Shown piece after piece: positions 43,438 to 51,622 of a DNA stretch of 64,000 nucleotides (the first letter of the stretch is position 1; every line of letters begins with the position of its first letter). The stretch covers positions 1 to 64,000 of the forward strand of contig NZ_QGGH01000020.1 of assembly GCF_003148495.1 (NCBI RefSeq). The letters are read 5' to 3'. Under the pieces are notes generated by a model that saw nothing but the letters and a program-made list of their open reading frames with translations, searched no databases and had not been told where the DNA came from. A program made the translations under genes and the position numbers. Source of the DNA: Mesorhizobium loti. GTDB taxonomy: Bacteria; Pseudomonadota; Alphaproteobacteria; Rhizobiales; Rhizobiaceae.

Positions 43438-43620
43438 TCAAGTCGAAGGCTTCGTGCGTCGCGCTTGCTTTTGAAAGTCATCCTGAAGCTCACCCCATTC
43501 GCCCATGTAGGCGCCGCAACTGCTGCAATGAATAGCGGTGTGCTCTTCGGCGTTTTCTGGGATACGGATTGTCCCACAGGCTTTGCAGTCGAGCTTGTGA
43601 TCTAGCCGCTTGCTGTTCAT
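43438..43620 (-). CDS. Small zinc-ribbon protein (first copy)
   Basis: 60 residues. Two CxxC pairs, LDCKACGTIR and IHCSSCGAYMGEWGELQDDF, suit a single zinc site. ATG 43620. Almost the same protein is encoded at 55332. Such mini-ribbons often bind protein or nucleic acid. No strong promoter visible. Confidence 0.7.
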   Translation of the reverse strand: MNSKRLDHKLDCKACGTIRIPENAEEHTAIHCSSCGAYMGEWGELQDDFQKQARRTKPST

Positions 43621-43692
43621 TGGTTCTGTTTATCGATCGGCCGGCGAACCGTCTACACGCCTATTGTCCGATCTGCTTTTCTCGCGTCGACC

Positions 43693-43717
43693 GGAACGAA
43701 AACAGCGCTCCCCCGTT
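43693..43717 (+). promoter_or_regulatory. EcfG-type promoter, GGAAC-N16-CGTT
   Basis: GGAAC 43693-43697, CGTT 43714-43717, 28 bp before ATG 43746. Confidence 0.75.
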
Positions 43718-43745
43718 CGGTTCTGGCATTGCCCAGGGGGTATCC

Positions 43746-44231
43746 ATGCACGACCCTTTTTTTGCAGTTCCAATTATCGTTGAGACCGAAGCGGTGGGCA
43801 AATTTCGTACTTTGAGCAGCGTGTCCGAGGCCGCCATCTTCATGATGGAGCGCTGGCCTGAATCGCACGGGCCAAGTTACCGGGCAGCACTGCAGGCTTG
43901 CACGGGCCCGCTGACTACAGCCGAGGACGTTGGGAATGCTCGGCGAGCCTTTCTGGCGGCTGCCAAGGAGGCTGGCCTGAATGTGAAAGCTGTTTCAGTA
44001 CAAGACGACGCTCCATTGCCCCGCTCACTCGAGCAGCCCAAATCGTCCTACATCGGCGATGAGAAACGACGCGACCGCGGAGATAGGGAGGAGCAAGAGG
44101 ATTTTCTCGTCCGCTTCCTTGCGCGGGAAACCGGCATCACCGAAGCGCAGGCTCGTGAACTGATCAATCTGATTGGCACGGATAGAGCATCATTGCTGCG
44201 AGAGGCCAGAATATTGAAGGCGCGGCAGTGA
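43746..44231 (+). CDS. DUF982 protein with C-terminal helical domain
   Basis: 161 residues from ATG 43746 after a GGGGG. N-terminal DUF982 (VGKFRTLSSVSEAAIFMMER, PSYRAALQACTG, NARRAFLAAAKEAGL). A charged linker leads to a C-terminal 45-residue helical unit, FLVRFLARETGITEAQAREL then NLIGTDRASLLREARILK, seen as a decayed relic at 50399. Its stop overlaps the next start (TGATG), so it is coupled to DUF768. Confidence 0.75.
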   Translation: MHDPFFAVPIIVETEAVGKFRTLSSVSEAAIFMMERWPESHGPSYRAALQACTGPLTTAEDVGNARRAFLAAAKEAGLNVKAVSVQDDAPLPRSLEQPKSSYIGDEKRRDRGDREEQEDFLVRFLARETGITEAQARELINLIGTDRASLLREARILKARQ

Positions 44232-44446
44232 TGAGCATGCGCGGCACCAACTTTCTTGACAAGTGGATTTGCAGCAACGTCCCGGAGACGGTCGGCGCCG
44301 ACATCATCTCAGTCGACGAGCTGACGCAAAAGCTGTTCGCCGACGCCAAGGCGCTCGGGATCACCAGCTCCGAGATCGAGGAAGATATGGGCAGCGTCTA
44401 TGAGACGATTCTCAACGCGATAGTCCACCATGATGCCGGCCGGTAA
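44231..44446 (+). CDS. DUF768 protein (first copy)
   Basis: 71 residues, ATG overlapping the previous stop. RGTNFLDKWICSNVPETV, LTQKLFADAKALGITSSEIE, MGSVYETILNAI: the DUF768 pattern, found mainly in Mesorhizobium and relatives. Short, helical, cytosolic. Function unknown. Co-transcribed with DUF982 from an EcfG promoter. Confidence 0.82.
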   Translation: MSMRGTNFLDKWICSNVPETVGADIISVDELTQKLFADAKALGITSSEIEEDMGSVYETILNAIVHHDAGR

Positions 44447-44524
44447 TGGCGAGCGCCTAGCACAGGCGTCGGGCCTTACATGAGCCGCGCTGATCTTCGC
44501 GCCCGTGGCAATAAGAAAGGCGAC

Positions 44525-44549
44525 GGAACATTAGCGAGTTCTAACAGTT
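44525..44549 (+). promoter_or_regulatory. EcfG-type promoter, AGTT variant
   Basis: GGAAC 44525-44529, AGTT 44546-44549, 33 bp before the next start. The first 10 bases (GGAACATTAG) are the same as at 45474. Confidence 0.5.
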
Positions 44550-44582
44550 TGTGCTTGCGACCTAGGAGATAAAAGCCAGACC

Positions 44583-44903
44583 ATGTCCCAATCCTCCGTT
44601 GAACCACCGATACTGCCAGAGGGAAACCCAGACCGTGAGATCAACTGTGAAGTGGCTTTGGAAGCCGCGTTCGCGGCCTTGGTGACAGCCTCAGAGGCTC
44701 AGGGATGGACGTCTCAAGAAACGGCTACGGGTCTGCTTAAGATCGCTACGGAGCATGCCCAACGGATCGCAGCCACTGCCGCAGCTGCTGCGCCGGGGGC
44801 TACTAACCAGGCAACGAAGGACGTCAGCGAAAATGTGCGGGTCGAGACGATCACCCCAAAGATAAAGCGTGACGGGCGCGCGCTGAAGGGCACCAAAAAA
44901 TGA
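44583..44903 (+). CDS. Hypothetical protein (106 aa) upstream of DUF768
   Basis: ATG 44583, AGGAG about 14 nt before. Helical Ala-rich protein (VALEAAFAALVTASEAQGW, LLKIATEHAQRIAATAAAAA). It ends in ENVRVETITPKIKRDGRALK, matching the end of the 13594 protein. Start of the next gene overlaps its stop (ATGA). Family not recognised. Confidence 0.62.
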   Translation: MSQSSVEPPILPEGNPDREINCEVALEAAFAALVTASEAQGWTSQETATGLLKIATEHAQRIAATAAAAAPGATNQATKDVSENVRVETITPKIKRDGRALKGTKK

Positions 44904-45139
44904 GCGTGCGCGGCGTCAACTTCCTCGGTAACTGGATGGCCGATCACCTGCCCAATGCCTTCACTGATGACCCAGCCGCGATCAGCGATCTTGCCGACCA
45001 GGCGATGAAGGCAGCGGAAGAGCAGGGTATATTCCCGGGTGAAATTTCCGAAGACGTTGGCAGCGTATTCGAGGTCATTCTTGAAGCCATGCGGTACCGC
45101 GACGGGAAAAAGGGGGTTTACAGCCGCAGGCAGGAATAG
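44900..45139 (+). CDS. DUF768 protein (second copy)
   Basis: 79 residues, ATGA overlap with the previous gene. RGVNFLGNWMADHLPNAF, AMKAAEEQGIFPGEISEDVG, SVFEVILEAM. Diverged from the 44231 copy (about 40 percent by eye), so not a recent duplicate. Both copies are the second gene of two-gene units with an EcfG-type promoter. Confidence 0.78.
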   Translation: MSVRGVNFLGNWMADHLPNAFTDDPAAISDLADQAMKAAEEQGIFPGEISEDVGSVFEVILEAMRYRDGKKGVYSRRQE

Positions 45140-45341
45140 GACTGATTGCCCTCAGTGGGGCGACCTCCAGCGGCTGGTCAAGAAGGAGCGCCTCTCTGGC
45201 ATACGTACGGCCAACGCTCGTGAAACGCGAAGTGCTTGGGAAAGTCGTCGCATTCATCGGATCTCCGCCCGCTAAGAATTAGTGACAACTTGAAACCATC
45301 AGAAGGCCCCCTCACGGTGGCGGGTTTTTTCGTTTGCCCTC

Positions 45342-45366
45342 GGAACTTCCTTCGAAGCGGCCTGTT
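45342..45366 (+). promoter_or_regulatory. Candidate EcfG-type promoter, TGTT variant
   Basis: GGAAC 45342-45346, 16-nt spacer, TGTT 45363-45366. No gene begins before 45643, and a terminator hairpin lies between. The 8-bp inverted repeat at 45427-45456 is downstream. Confidence 0.35.
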
Positions 45367-45473
45367 GATTCTGCGGCAGCTAGTCCTTGAAACCTTCGGG
45401 CTGCTGGCCAAGGGGTGTTCTTGGTCGGCCCGCGTTCTCCGCCAGAGGCGCGGGCCACAGGTAAGATACAGCC

Positions 45474-45498
45474 GGAACATTAGAGCGTTCAAAGAGTT
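45474..45498 (+). promoter_or_regulatory. EcfG-type promoter, AGTT variant
   Basis: GGAAC 45474-45478, AGTT 45495-45498. The predicted start near 45504 precedes the hairpin at 45533 by about 30 nt. Confidence 0.45.
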
Positions 45499-45503
45499 CT
45501 AGA

Positions 45504-45566
45504 TGTGTCGGCACCCCCCGGCATCGTATAGGCCCGCCGCTGCGTGAATGCAGCGGCGGGTTTCGG
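45504..45566 (+). ncRNA. Possible stress-induced small RNA (about 60 nt)
   Basis: Bounded by the EcfG-type promoter at 45474-45498 and the strong hairpin at 45533-45563. No open frame of note. It may instead be an attenuated leader of the 45643 gene. Inference from promoter-terminator spacing only. Confidence 0.28.
45533..45563 (+). terminator. Strong rho-independent-type hairpin
   Basis: 11-bp perfect stem CCCGCCGCTGC / GCAGCGGCGGG (45533-45543, 45550-45560), 6-nt loop, then TTTCGG. Confidence 0.68.
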
Positions 45567-45642
45567 TGTGATTGGGGAATGGAATGGGGAATGGATGATA
45601 GCTGCTCACCGCATCAATTCATGGATCACTACTAGGAAGCCA

Positions 45643-45801
45643 ATGGCTGTTTGCGATAGCTGCATCGTGGATGCGGTGAATGTAACTCCGGCTCAAGTTG
45701 CGCAGATCACAGGCGCACTCGGCACCACCTCCGATTTCGAGCGGGACAAGGGAGTCTGCGGTAGCTGCAGCCAATCCAAGACCGTCATCCGTGCAAAGTA
45801 G
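45643..45801 (+). CDS. Small Cys-rich protein (52 aa)
   Basis: ATG 45643, AGGAAG upstream; the longer frame from 45544 would include the terminator stem. Two CxxC pairs, VCDSCIVDA and VCGSCSQSK, fit one zinc site. Between them is a helix (TPAQVAQIT). Different from the two zinc-ribbon paralogues. Family not recognised. Confidence 0.55.
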   Translation: MAVCDSCIVDAVNVTPAQVAQITGALGTTSDFERDKGVCGSCSQSKTVIRAK

Positions 45802-46262
45802 GGTAACCCCAGCCAGCCGTGAAGACTGTTGGCCGACCATCGCAAGGGTCACGTCGTAGCCAGAGATGACGAAAAACAACCAGACCCCCCATCCGAAGGG
45901 GAGGAGGTCGTTGTGGTGGGCTACCCACGGCCGTCATTACGAAACATCTTAGCGTGTCGATCGATCCGACGCGGTTGCTGCAGCAGCCGCCTAAGGCTAG
46001 GTAGCGCTAGCGGTACCTTTTCCTGCCAGCCCGTTGGGTCGCAAGGAAGGGACATCCGAATGGTTGATGGAGCAAGGCAAGCCGCACGCTGGCAACAGCC
46101 TTGTTGTGCGCCGACTTGTCGAAGATACCGGCATTACGGTCACTTGGCATCCGGTGCAAGGCTGGTGGGAGCCGTCATTGATCCCTCCATGGCGTAGCAA
46201 CCGATCGCGCTCTTTTCGAAATGCAAGGGCCTGCTAAATTACCTTGAGGGAGGTGGGGCATC
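45802..46262. other. Region of gene debris
   Basis: Several short frames, none with a clear RBS. A plus-strand segment with LVVRRLVEDTGIT resembles the ARETGITE unit of the 43746 protein, so part may be a further relic of that family. No promoter seen. Confidence 0.28.
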
Positions 46263-46363
46263 ATGAAGCAGAAGCGTAAGAGGCCCCCTACGTCGTAACC
46301 ATAGGCGGCGCCTCACTCGCTGCCGTTTTGGGCGTTCTTATGTACTTAATAGGCGCGGGCTAA
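46263..46363 (+). pseudogene. Micro membrane protein with frameshift in a C-tract
   Basis: ATG 46263 follows a strong GGGAGGTGG. The frame reads MKQKRKRPP and stops at TAA 46296-46298, but after the run of five C (46284-46288) a shifted frame continues as YVVTIGGASLAAVLGVLMYL, IGAG, ending at 46363. Adding one C gives a 34-residue protein with a basic N-tail and one membrane helix, a common design. Either a sequencing error or phase-variable C-tract. Confidence 0.55.
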
Positions 46364-46442
46364 ACCCTGCCCGAAACGCGCTCCGGCGCCTCCACGCATA
46401 TTAGACGGCCCTGCAACAAAAGCCGGGCCGGACCGTTTCCAA

Positions 46443-46466
46443 TCTGCCAGACCCCAATCTGGCAGA
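46443..46466. promoter_or_regulatory. Perfect 9-bp inverted repeat
   Basis: TCTGCCAGA (46443-46451) and TCTGGCAGA (46458-46466) around CCCCAA. It is next to the terminator at 46477 and may extend it. Confidence 0.45.
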
Positions 46467-46476
46467 CCCCAAATTT

Positions 46477-46504
46477 CCGCTGGCTTCGGCCGGCGGGCTT
46501 TTTT
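46477..46504. terminator. Terminator with UUCG tetraloop
   Basis: CCGCTGGC / GCCGGCGG with one G-U pair, loop TTCG, then GCTTTTTT. It ends the plus-strand unit and faces the convergent methyltransferase. Confidence 0.72.
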
Positions 46505-46505
46505 G

Positions 46506-47402
46506 TTAGTGTCGGAACTTCGCTGACGATGGCCTGTTGAACCCGATGCGGAGGCGGGCTCTGCTTGGCAGACGTCCGAGATTTCCTCGCTTCGACGCGA
46601 TCATCGCCAGCGAGGCGAGCTTACCCTCACTCAAGTTGCGGATGTAGTTTCTGCGGCGCTGCACGAACTCTTGACCGAGCACGATCTCGTTGGCCTGCTG
46701 TTGCGCGGGTGAGGGCACGATGCCGGCATTCGCCCGTTTCAACGCCAGTTCGATATGCTCGCCGGTTTCGTCGATCAAGTCGTCGACCAAGAAGCCGGCA
46801 TCGGCAAAAAGGCTTTTCAGCGTGTCCCCGTCAACGAGGTGGCTGGTCGCGGGCGACACCGCCCAGGGCAGGGGATAATGGGGATCACCGTCCACCAGCA
46901 CGGCCTCGGTCCATATCAATCTGCCCCTCGGCTTCAGCACGCGAAAGGCTTCGCCGATGACCGCTGCCTTGTCGGCGATGTTCATACCGACATAGAAGCA
47001 GATCGCCGCGTCGAAGGTGGCGTGGGCGAAAGGCAGCTTTGTGGCGTTGGCCTCGCGGAAACGAACCTTGTCGCTCAGCCCGCACAGTTCGGTTAGCCGG
47101 CGGGATGCCTCGACAAAAGCCTGTGTCAGGTCGACGCCGTCGACGCTGCAGCCATAGGTGTCGGCCAGGAACCGCGCCGGGCCGCCGATACCGCTGCCGA
47201 TATCGAGGATCCGATCGGTGGACGAGGGGGCAAGACGCGCGGCATGATCCTGCGTCGCCCCCAGTTCGCGGCCGTGCAACTGGTCGAACGGATAGAGTTG
47301 CCTGGCAACGAGGGCGTTGGCATCCGGCACCGCGGCCAGAATGCGTTCGACGATGCCGTCGCTGCCATAGTGGCTTGTAATGTCGGTCAAATTGCACCTC
47401 AC
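46506..47402 (-). CDS. SAM methyltransferase, glycine/sarcosine- or sterol-type
   Basis: 298 residues. Motif I RILDIGSGIGGPARFLAD, motif II VDGVDLTQAFVEAS, post I FREANATKLPFAHATFDAAI, motif III AFRVLKPRGRLIWTE. An N-terminal FDQLHGRELGATQDHAARL is the substrate cap of the UbiE/gamma-tocopherol/dimethylglycine group. The C-terminal part has EIVLGQEFVQRRRNYIRNL. Possibly makes an osmoprotectant (inference). Closest family choice remains uncertain. Confidence 0.82.
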   Translation of the reverse strand: MRCNLTDITSHYGSDGIVERILAAVPDANALVARQLYPFDQLHGRELGATQDHAARLAPSSTDRILDIGSGIGGPARFLADTYGCSVDGVDLTQAFVEASRRLTELCGLSDKVRFREANATKLPFAHATFDAAICFYVGMNIADKAAVIGEAFRVLKPRGRLIWTEAVLVDGDPHYPLPWAVSPATSHLVDGDTLKSLFADAGFLVDDLIDETGEHIELALKRANAGIVPSPAQQQANEIVLGQEFVQRRRNYIRNLSEGKLASLAMIASKRGNLGRLPSRARLRIGFNRPSSAKFRH

Positions 47403-47514
47403 GCTTAGACATGCCTCATTCTTCCCCGCAACGAATGCGAAATCAATTCGGAGACGAAAAGGGCTGCTGGGGTGGAGCGCTAGTTCGGCAAGCCACCTTT
47501 CGCCCTCCCGGCCG

Positions 47515-47557
47515 ATCGCGGCACCGGGGTGCTCTGTTATCGCGGCACCGGGGTGCT
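47515..47557. repeat. Two direct copies of a 19-bp palindrome-bearing repeat
   Basis: ATCGCGGCACCGGGGTGCT at 47515-47533 and 47539-47557, period 24 bp. Each contains GCACC-GG-GGTGC. It lies 110 bp upstream of the methyltransferase and may be a tandem operator. Confidence 0.55.
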
Positions 47558-47777
47558 ATATTGGAGCGGCCCTTTTTCCTGCTAGGCTGAAAACAACCGT
47601 GCCGTCTCGGGCGGCCATCTGAGCGTGGAAGGGAACCTTTTCAAAGATGCCCTGTTCCCGTACCTGACGCCCCATTGGCAGGTACACCCTGACGCTGCGT
47701 GCCTTGGCTAACAATTCGGCTGGCGCATCTAGCTCATGAAAGGCCACAGTAGCGGCCACCAAGCGTGACCGGCCCAA
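47556..47777 (-). CDS. Truncated paralogue of the 47823 protein
   Basis: Ends with REQGIFEKVPFHAQMAARDG then TVVFSLAG, which copies QGIVEQIPFDAEKAARD and DGTVVFSLAG of the neighbour at 47823 with the middle deleted. No good start codon. Probably a partial tandem duplication. Confidence 0.4.
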   Translation of the reverse strand: MGRSRLVAATVAFHELDAPAELLAKARSVRVYLPMGRQVREQGIFEKVPFHAQMAARDGTVVFSLAGKRAAPI

Positions 47778-47822
47778 GCGGGAACGCCAGCGGCCTCAAC
47801 GGCAAAGCGACGGACGACCGAG

Positions 47823-48011
47823 TCAGTGAACGCCTGCCAGACTGAAAACGACCGTGCCGTCATCTTTGCGAACTTCCACAGCCACGATACCATCGACCTC
47901 CTTGCGAATGGGAAATGTCGCGAGCGCTTGGTCGCGAGCAGCTTTCTCGGCGTCGAAGGGAATCTGTTCAACGATACCTTGCCTACCGTACCAGATCAGC
48001 GTGTAGGCCAT
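47823..48011 (-). CDS. Small hypothetical protein (62 aa)
   Basis: ATG 48011. MAYTLIWYGRQGIVEQIPFD, ALATFPIRKEVDGIVAVEVR, DDGTVVFSLAG: a compact alpha/beta unit found in rhizobia. Overlaps the 3' end of the kinase gene by 29 bp. Function unknown. Confidence 0.62.
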   Translation of the reverse strand: MAYTLIWYGRQGIVEQIPFDAEKAARDQALATFPIRKEVDGIVAVEVRKDDGTVVFSLAGVH

Positions 48012-49893
48012 TGTTAGGACACTTCTTTTCCAGGCGGTGCACCGCCAAAACAACCTCTATAACCTTAGCTCGTGCAGCCAGCCGGCTAATGGCTTTGCAT
48101 AGCCGCAAGAGGACAACGGCTAAGTGATCTTCTAGCTTGCCATTGTGGTTCGCCAGCCCTGGTGTCACTGGACGCATCACTTCCGGATCATCCAGCGTCG
48201 CAGCGCCGCAGCGGCAGGAGTGTGCCCGTTGAGCGCGCATATCATCACGTGGGATGGGCGGGCCAGCCCGTTTTCGCGGGCCATCTTCGGCAACAAGCAG
48301 GCGGACGACCCTGCGCACCGCGCGTCGATGGGTATCTGAACAATTCGCTTTTGCCATCTGGATCACTCGCCCGCAAATAGGGCGGTCTTGATTCAAATTC
48401 TGAATTGGAGCCAAGAGGCGGCATACCAGTCCGCCGGGTGCATAGTCGATCTCGACGCGCGCCCCGAAATCTGCCGATAGGACGCGATTTACGAGGCGAG
48501 TCCCAAAGCCCTCCTTCACCGGTGCGGTGACCGGCGGGCCGCCTGCCTCAATCCACTCGAAGTGAAACGTGACGGCATCTCCCTCACGCTCCTCCCGCCA
48601 GGAAACGTGAACCGTCCCCCGGTTGTTGGAAAGCGCCCCATACTTGGCAGCATTCGTCGCCAACTCATGGGTGGCTAGGGCGAGCGACAACGCCTGTTTC
48701 GAGCCCAAGGTGATTTCTGGGCCAGATATGATGAACCTCCCTTGTCCGGTCCGGTGGGCTTCAAGTGCGTCGTGGACAACATTCCTTACTGACGCCGTAG
48801 CCCAGGTGTCTGCCGTCAGAGTGTCGTGGGCTTTTCCGAAGGCGGCCAAACGCCCGTGGAAGGTCGCCAGGGCAGCGGCGGAAGGAGTTCCCCGAAGGGT
48901 CTGTCCGGCGATTGCGCTGACCATTGCCAACGTGTTCTTAACTCGGTGCTTCAATTCCTGATTCATCAATCTCAAATGCTCTTCGGCCTGGACGTGGTCA
49001 GTGACATCGATCCCTTCGCAGAAGATTCCCGTGCTCTCCCCGGTTCTCAGGATGATCGGCTGATAGACAAAGTCGACCACTCTTGTCTTGGCAAGCGCTT
49101 CGGCGTCTCCAGCAAAGATGACCGGGACCCGCCTGCCAACATGAGCGACGCCTGTTCGATAGACCTCATCTAGCAATTCGAAAAAACCTTGGCCCTCCAT
49201 CTCTGGGATCACATCGCGCACAGTTTTTCCTACGCATGTCCGATCCCCAACCAGGCGCTTGTAGGCAGCGTTGGCAATTTCGAAGACATGGTTCGGACCT
49301 TGGAGCACCGCTATGAAACCGGGCGCTTGTTCAAAGAGTTGCTCAAGGTAGCGAGTGTGATCTTCCAACGCCTCCTTTGCCAGATGCCTCTCAGTAACGT
49401 CATTGCAGATGACCAGGACCCCACCGACCTCGCCATCGACATCAATCGGCCCGTAACTATACGTCCACCAGACATCCTCGCGCTTGCCGTTGCGGGTCAC
49501 GGGGACCAAGGCGTCCTCGTGCCAAGTCGAGCCTTTTCCGGCCATGACGTATTCGATTTGAGGACCGATGATGTGCCAGATTTCAGCCCAACAATCCTTG
49601 CCACGGTCTCCGAGGGCGGTCGGATGCCGCTCAGGTCCTAGTGTGGCCCGGTAGGCATCATTGTAGAATTGGATGAGGTCGGGCCCCCACCAGATGAACA
49701 TGGGGTGACGCGACTGGAGCATCAGCTTGACGGTGGTACGCAAACTTTGGGGCCAACCTTGAGGTGGCCCGAGGCCGGTCTTGTTCCAGTCGTAAGCTCG
49801 GGTGAGCGAGCCCATTTCCCCGCCACCTGACAGGAAATTGGTATTCGACGGAGAATCACCGATCGGCGCAGTGTCTAGAAGGTCGTTCAACAC
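47983..49893 (-). CDS. PAS-PAS-HWE histidine kinase with unusual C-terminal extension
   Basis: 636 residues from GTG 49893, chosen for the GGGAGG just upstream. PAS1 at about 30-180 (LMLQSRHPMFIWWGPDLIQF, YNDAYRATLG), PAS2 at about 190-305 (YLEQLFEQAPGFIAVLQG, VFEIANAAYKRLVGD). H316 in NQELKHRVKNTLAMVSAI; Trp in LTADTWATASV; N-box THELATNAAKYGALS. The kinase domain ends near LLAPIQNL (about residue 500). The last 135 residues are basic, Cys-containing and unlike any domain I know; a frameshift or stop loss may have added them. Confidence 0.87.
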   Translation of the reverse strand: MLNDLLDTAPIGDSPSNTNFLSGGGEMGSLTRAYDWNKTGLGPPQGWPQSLRTTVKLMLQSRHPMFIWWGPDLIQFYNDAYRATLGPERHPTALGDRGKDCWAEIWHIIGPQIEYVMAGKGSTWHEDALVPVTRNGKREDVWWTYSYGPIDVDGEVGGVLVICNDVTERHLAKEALEDHTRYLEQLFEQAPGFIAVLQGPNHVFEIANAAYKRLVGDRTCVGKTVRDVIPEMEGQGFFELLDEVYRTGVAHVGRRVPVIFAGDAEALAKTRVVDFVYQPIILRTGESTGIFCEGIDVTDHVQAEEHLRLMNQELKHRVKNTLAMVSAIAGQTLRGTPSAAALATFHGRLAAFGKAHDTLTADTWATASVRNVVHDALEAHRTGQGRFIISGPEITLGSKQALSLALATHELATNAAKYGALSNNRGTVHVSWREEREGDAVTFHFEWIEAGGPPVTAPVKEGFGTRLVNRVLSADFGARVEIDYAPGGLVCRLLAPIQNLNQDRPICGRVIQMAKANCSDTHRRAVRRVVRLLVAEDGPRKRAGPPIPRDDMRAQRAHSCRCGAATLDDPEVMRPVTPGLANHNGKLEDHLAVVLLRLCKAISRLAARAKVIEVVLAVHRLEKKCPNNGLHADLVR

Positions 49894-50398
49894 GCATCCT
49901 CCCTTGCAGGCGAAAGCGCGAAGCATCTTTCAACCACCAGCTTGCCGGGGCGATGCTGAGGGCGCTCCACATTACTCGCTGAGGCAGGCTCTCACAACAC
50001 ACTTCGGATTGCCACAAGGCCGGATCCGCGTAAGCGCTCCCATCTATGTGCCAGCTGATGGTCTTCCCCCAGCGAGACTCTACCCGGTCCTGGCGACCCA
50101 CCGTCTTCTGTACTAGTGGCAGGGGCCAAGGCCGCATCTTTAACTCGGACGGTGTTTGAATGGGCAGCGTGAGTTTCGCCGACTTTGAGACGGTCGTCGG
50201 TGGCCAGATGCTAGGGCTCCGTCAGACAGCGTGATCTCCTCGAATGGGGGCATGCACACTCGTTCCACATGACGCTACGTCAAGAATCAGCTACCGCTAA
50301 AGTTGCGGCGGACCTCTATCCCGCCTGGCCGGCGCTGCATTTCCCTCCCATTTGTGCGCGCCGGCCATCTTATTCCGCCGGCCAGCTATTCTTAGCGA
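49894..50398. other. Intergenic region without a recognised gene
   Basis: No RBS-linked open frame of good composition and no EcfG motif. It includes the leader of the PAS kinase. Confidence 0.35.
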
Positions 50399-50522
50399 TC
50401 AGCGTTTTCGGGTGGCTAGAATGCGGGCCTCCCGCAGGAGCGCCAGTGTACCCCAAGAAGGCGATCAGCTCGCGAGTCTGCTCTTCAGCGATGTCCACCT
50501 CATTGACTAAGCAAAACCCATT
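50399..50522 (-). pseudogene. Relic of the C-terminal unit of the 43746-type protein
   Basis: On the minus strand VNEVDIAEEQTRELIAFLG, a one-base shift near 50452, then TLALLREARILATRKR. This parallels ETGITEAQARELINLIGT and ASLLREARILK at 44120-44220. An AGGAGGATG precedes it but the ATG frame stops at once. Decayed. Confidence 0.55.
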
Positions 50523-50615
50523 TCATCCTCCTACGAGATGGCACCTTTGATGTGGGGTGAACCCTGGCGATCGACCACCAGGGCTCGCGAAGACGGACCG
50601 ATGTGCCTGTCCTCG

Positions 50616-51126
50616 CTAGGCTGCCTCGGCAGCGACGTTGACCGCAGATTCCGCGAGTTCGGTAAGAGTCGCGTCGGTGTCTTTTTCTTCGCCCAGCGTC
50701 AGGTCCAACAGATTGACTGCCTCGGTCAGGCCGAGTTCCGCCGCCCAGGTCCGCATCGTGCCGTAGCGCGAGATCTCATAGTGTTCCACAGCCTGTGCCG
50801 CCGCGAGCAGGCCGGCATCGAGGGCAGGGGAGCCTTTATACTCCTCCATGATCTCGGCGCCTTCGTCAGTGATGCCGACGATGGCAGCACAGGTCTTGGC
50901 CGTAGGCTTTTTACCGATGACCTCAAAGACCTCTTGGAGGCGGGCGACGTGCTCTTCGGTCTGGCCGCGATGCTTCTCGAAGGCAGCCTTCAGGTCGGCA
51001 CTCTGTGCGGCCTTCGCCATCTTGGGCAGGGTTGCGAGGATCTTCTTCTCCGCGAAGTAGATGTCCTTGAGGGTGTCGTGAAAAAGATCGTTGAGGTTTT
51101 TGGATGATGCTTTGGGTGGTCGCCAT
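50616..51126 (-). CDS. DUF892 ferritin-like protein (second copy), start frameshifted
   Basis: The di-iron bundle reads KNLNDLFHDTLKDIYFAEKK, AAFEKHRGQTEEHVARLQEV and AQAVEHYEISRYGTMRTWAA. AGGAG and ATG 51126 give MATT in another frame; one extra base in a CCC run (51114-51116) separates them. Removing it gives MATTKASSKNLNDLF and about 169 residues. As written, the frame is open to 51212 without an RBS. Expression may be lost or the base may be an error. A TGTT-type EcfG motif (51180-51204) lies upstream. Confidence 0.8.
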
Positions 51127-51179
51127 TTCTTTTGCTCCTGCCTGTTGTTGGGCCTCGTCAATTCGGGAGGCCCGTCGTT

Positions 51180-51204
51180 AACAGAGTGTCCACTTTCCCG
51201 TTCC
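51180..51204 (-). promoter_or_regulatory. Candidate EcfG-type promoter, TGTT variant
   Basis: Minus-strand GGAAC 51200-51204, 16-nt spacer, TGTT 51180-51183, 54 bp before ATG 51126. Confidence 0.42.
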
Positions 51205-51235
51205 CACCCCATACGAATAGTGTGGGGGCGCAGCT

Positions 51236-51535
51236 TTAAGAGCCGCGCCGCTGGAGTTCCTCGTAGGTGCAGGTGGCGACGATATCGCCACGATCACTGC
51301 GTGCGCGCACCGCCCATCCGACCGGCGCCTCCGACTTGTCGAGCGCGTCTTTCCACAGATCCCCGCTTGACCGATTGACCTCGTCCTGGACGGCGCCGAG
51401 ATTGGGCAAGGAAATGCCCGGCACGATCCCCACCACGCCCTTGTCCTGGTACTCGAACGTATAGATGCCACTCTCACCTTTTGCGTGGTCCGCGTGCAGG
51501 TCCGGGCGGTCGAATGCTATAACCTGCACCATCAT
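51236..51535 (-). CDS. Hypothetical protein (99 aa)
   Basis: FDRPDLHADHAKGESGIYTF, EYQDKGVVGIVPGISLPNLG and DLWKDALDKSEAPVGWAVR show balanced composition of a folded cytosolic protein. Start ATG 51535 or 51532. Family not recognised. It ends about 110 bp before the DUF892 start on the same strand; no EcfG motif of its own seen. Confidence 0.55.
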   Translation of the reverse strand: MMVQVIAFDRPDLHADHAKGESGIYTFEYQDKGVVGIVPGISLPNLGAVQDEVNRSSGDLWKDALDKSEAPVGWAVRARSDRGDIVATCTYEELQRRGS

Positions 51536-51622
51536 CTGCTTGGCCGTTTCTACCAGCTCCTCGTCAGTGCGTGCCGCCTCGCCTGAGACATTGCGAGAGC
51601 CTCCGCGTGGTCAATGCCGTTG

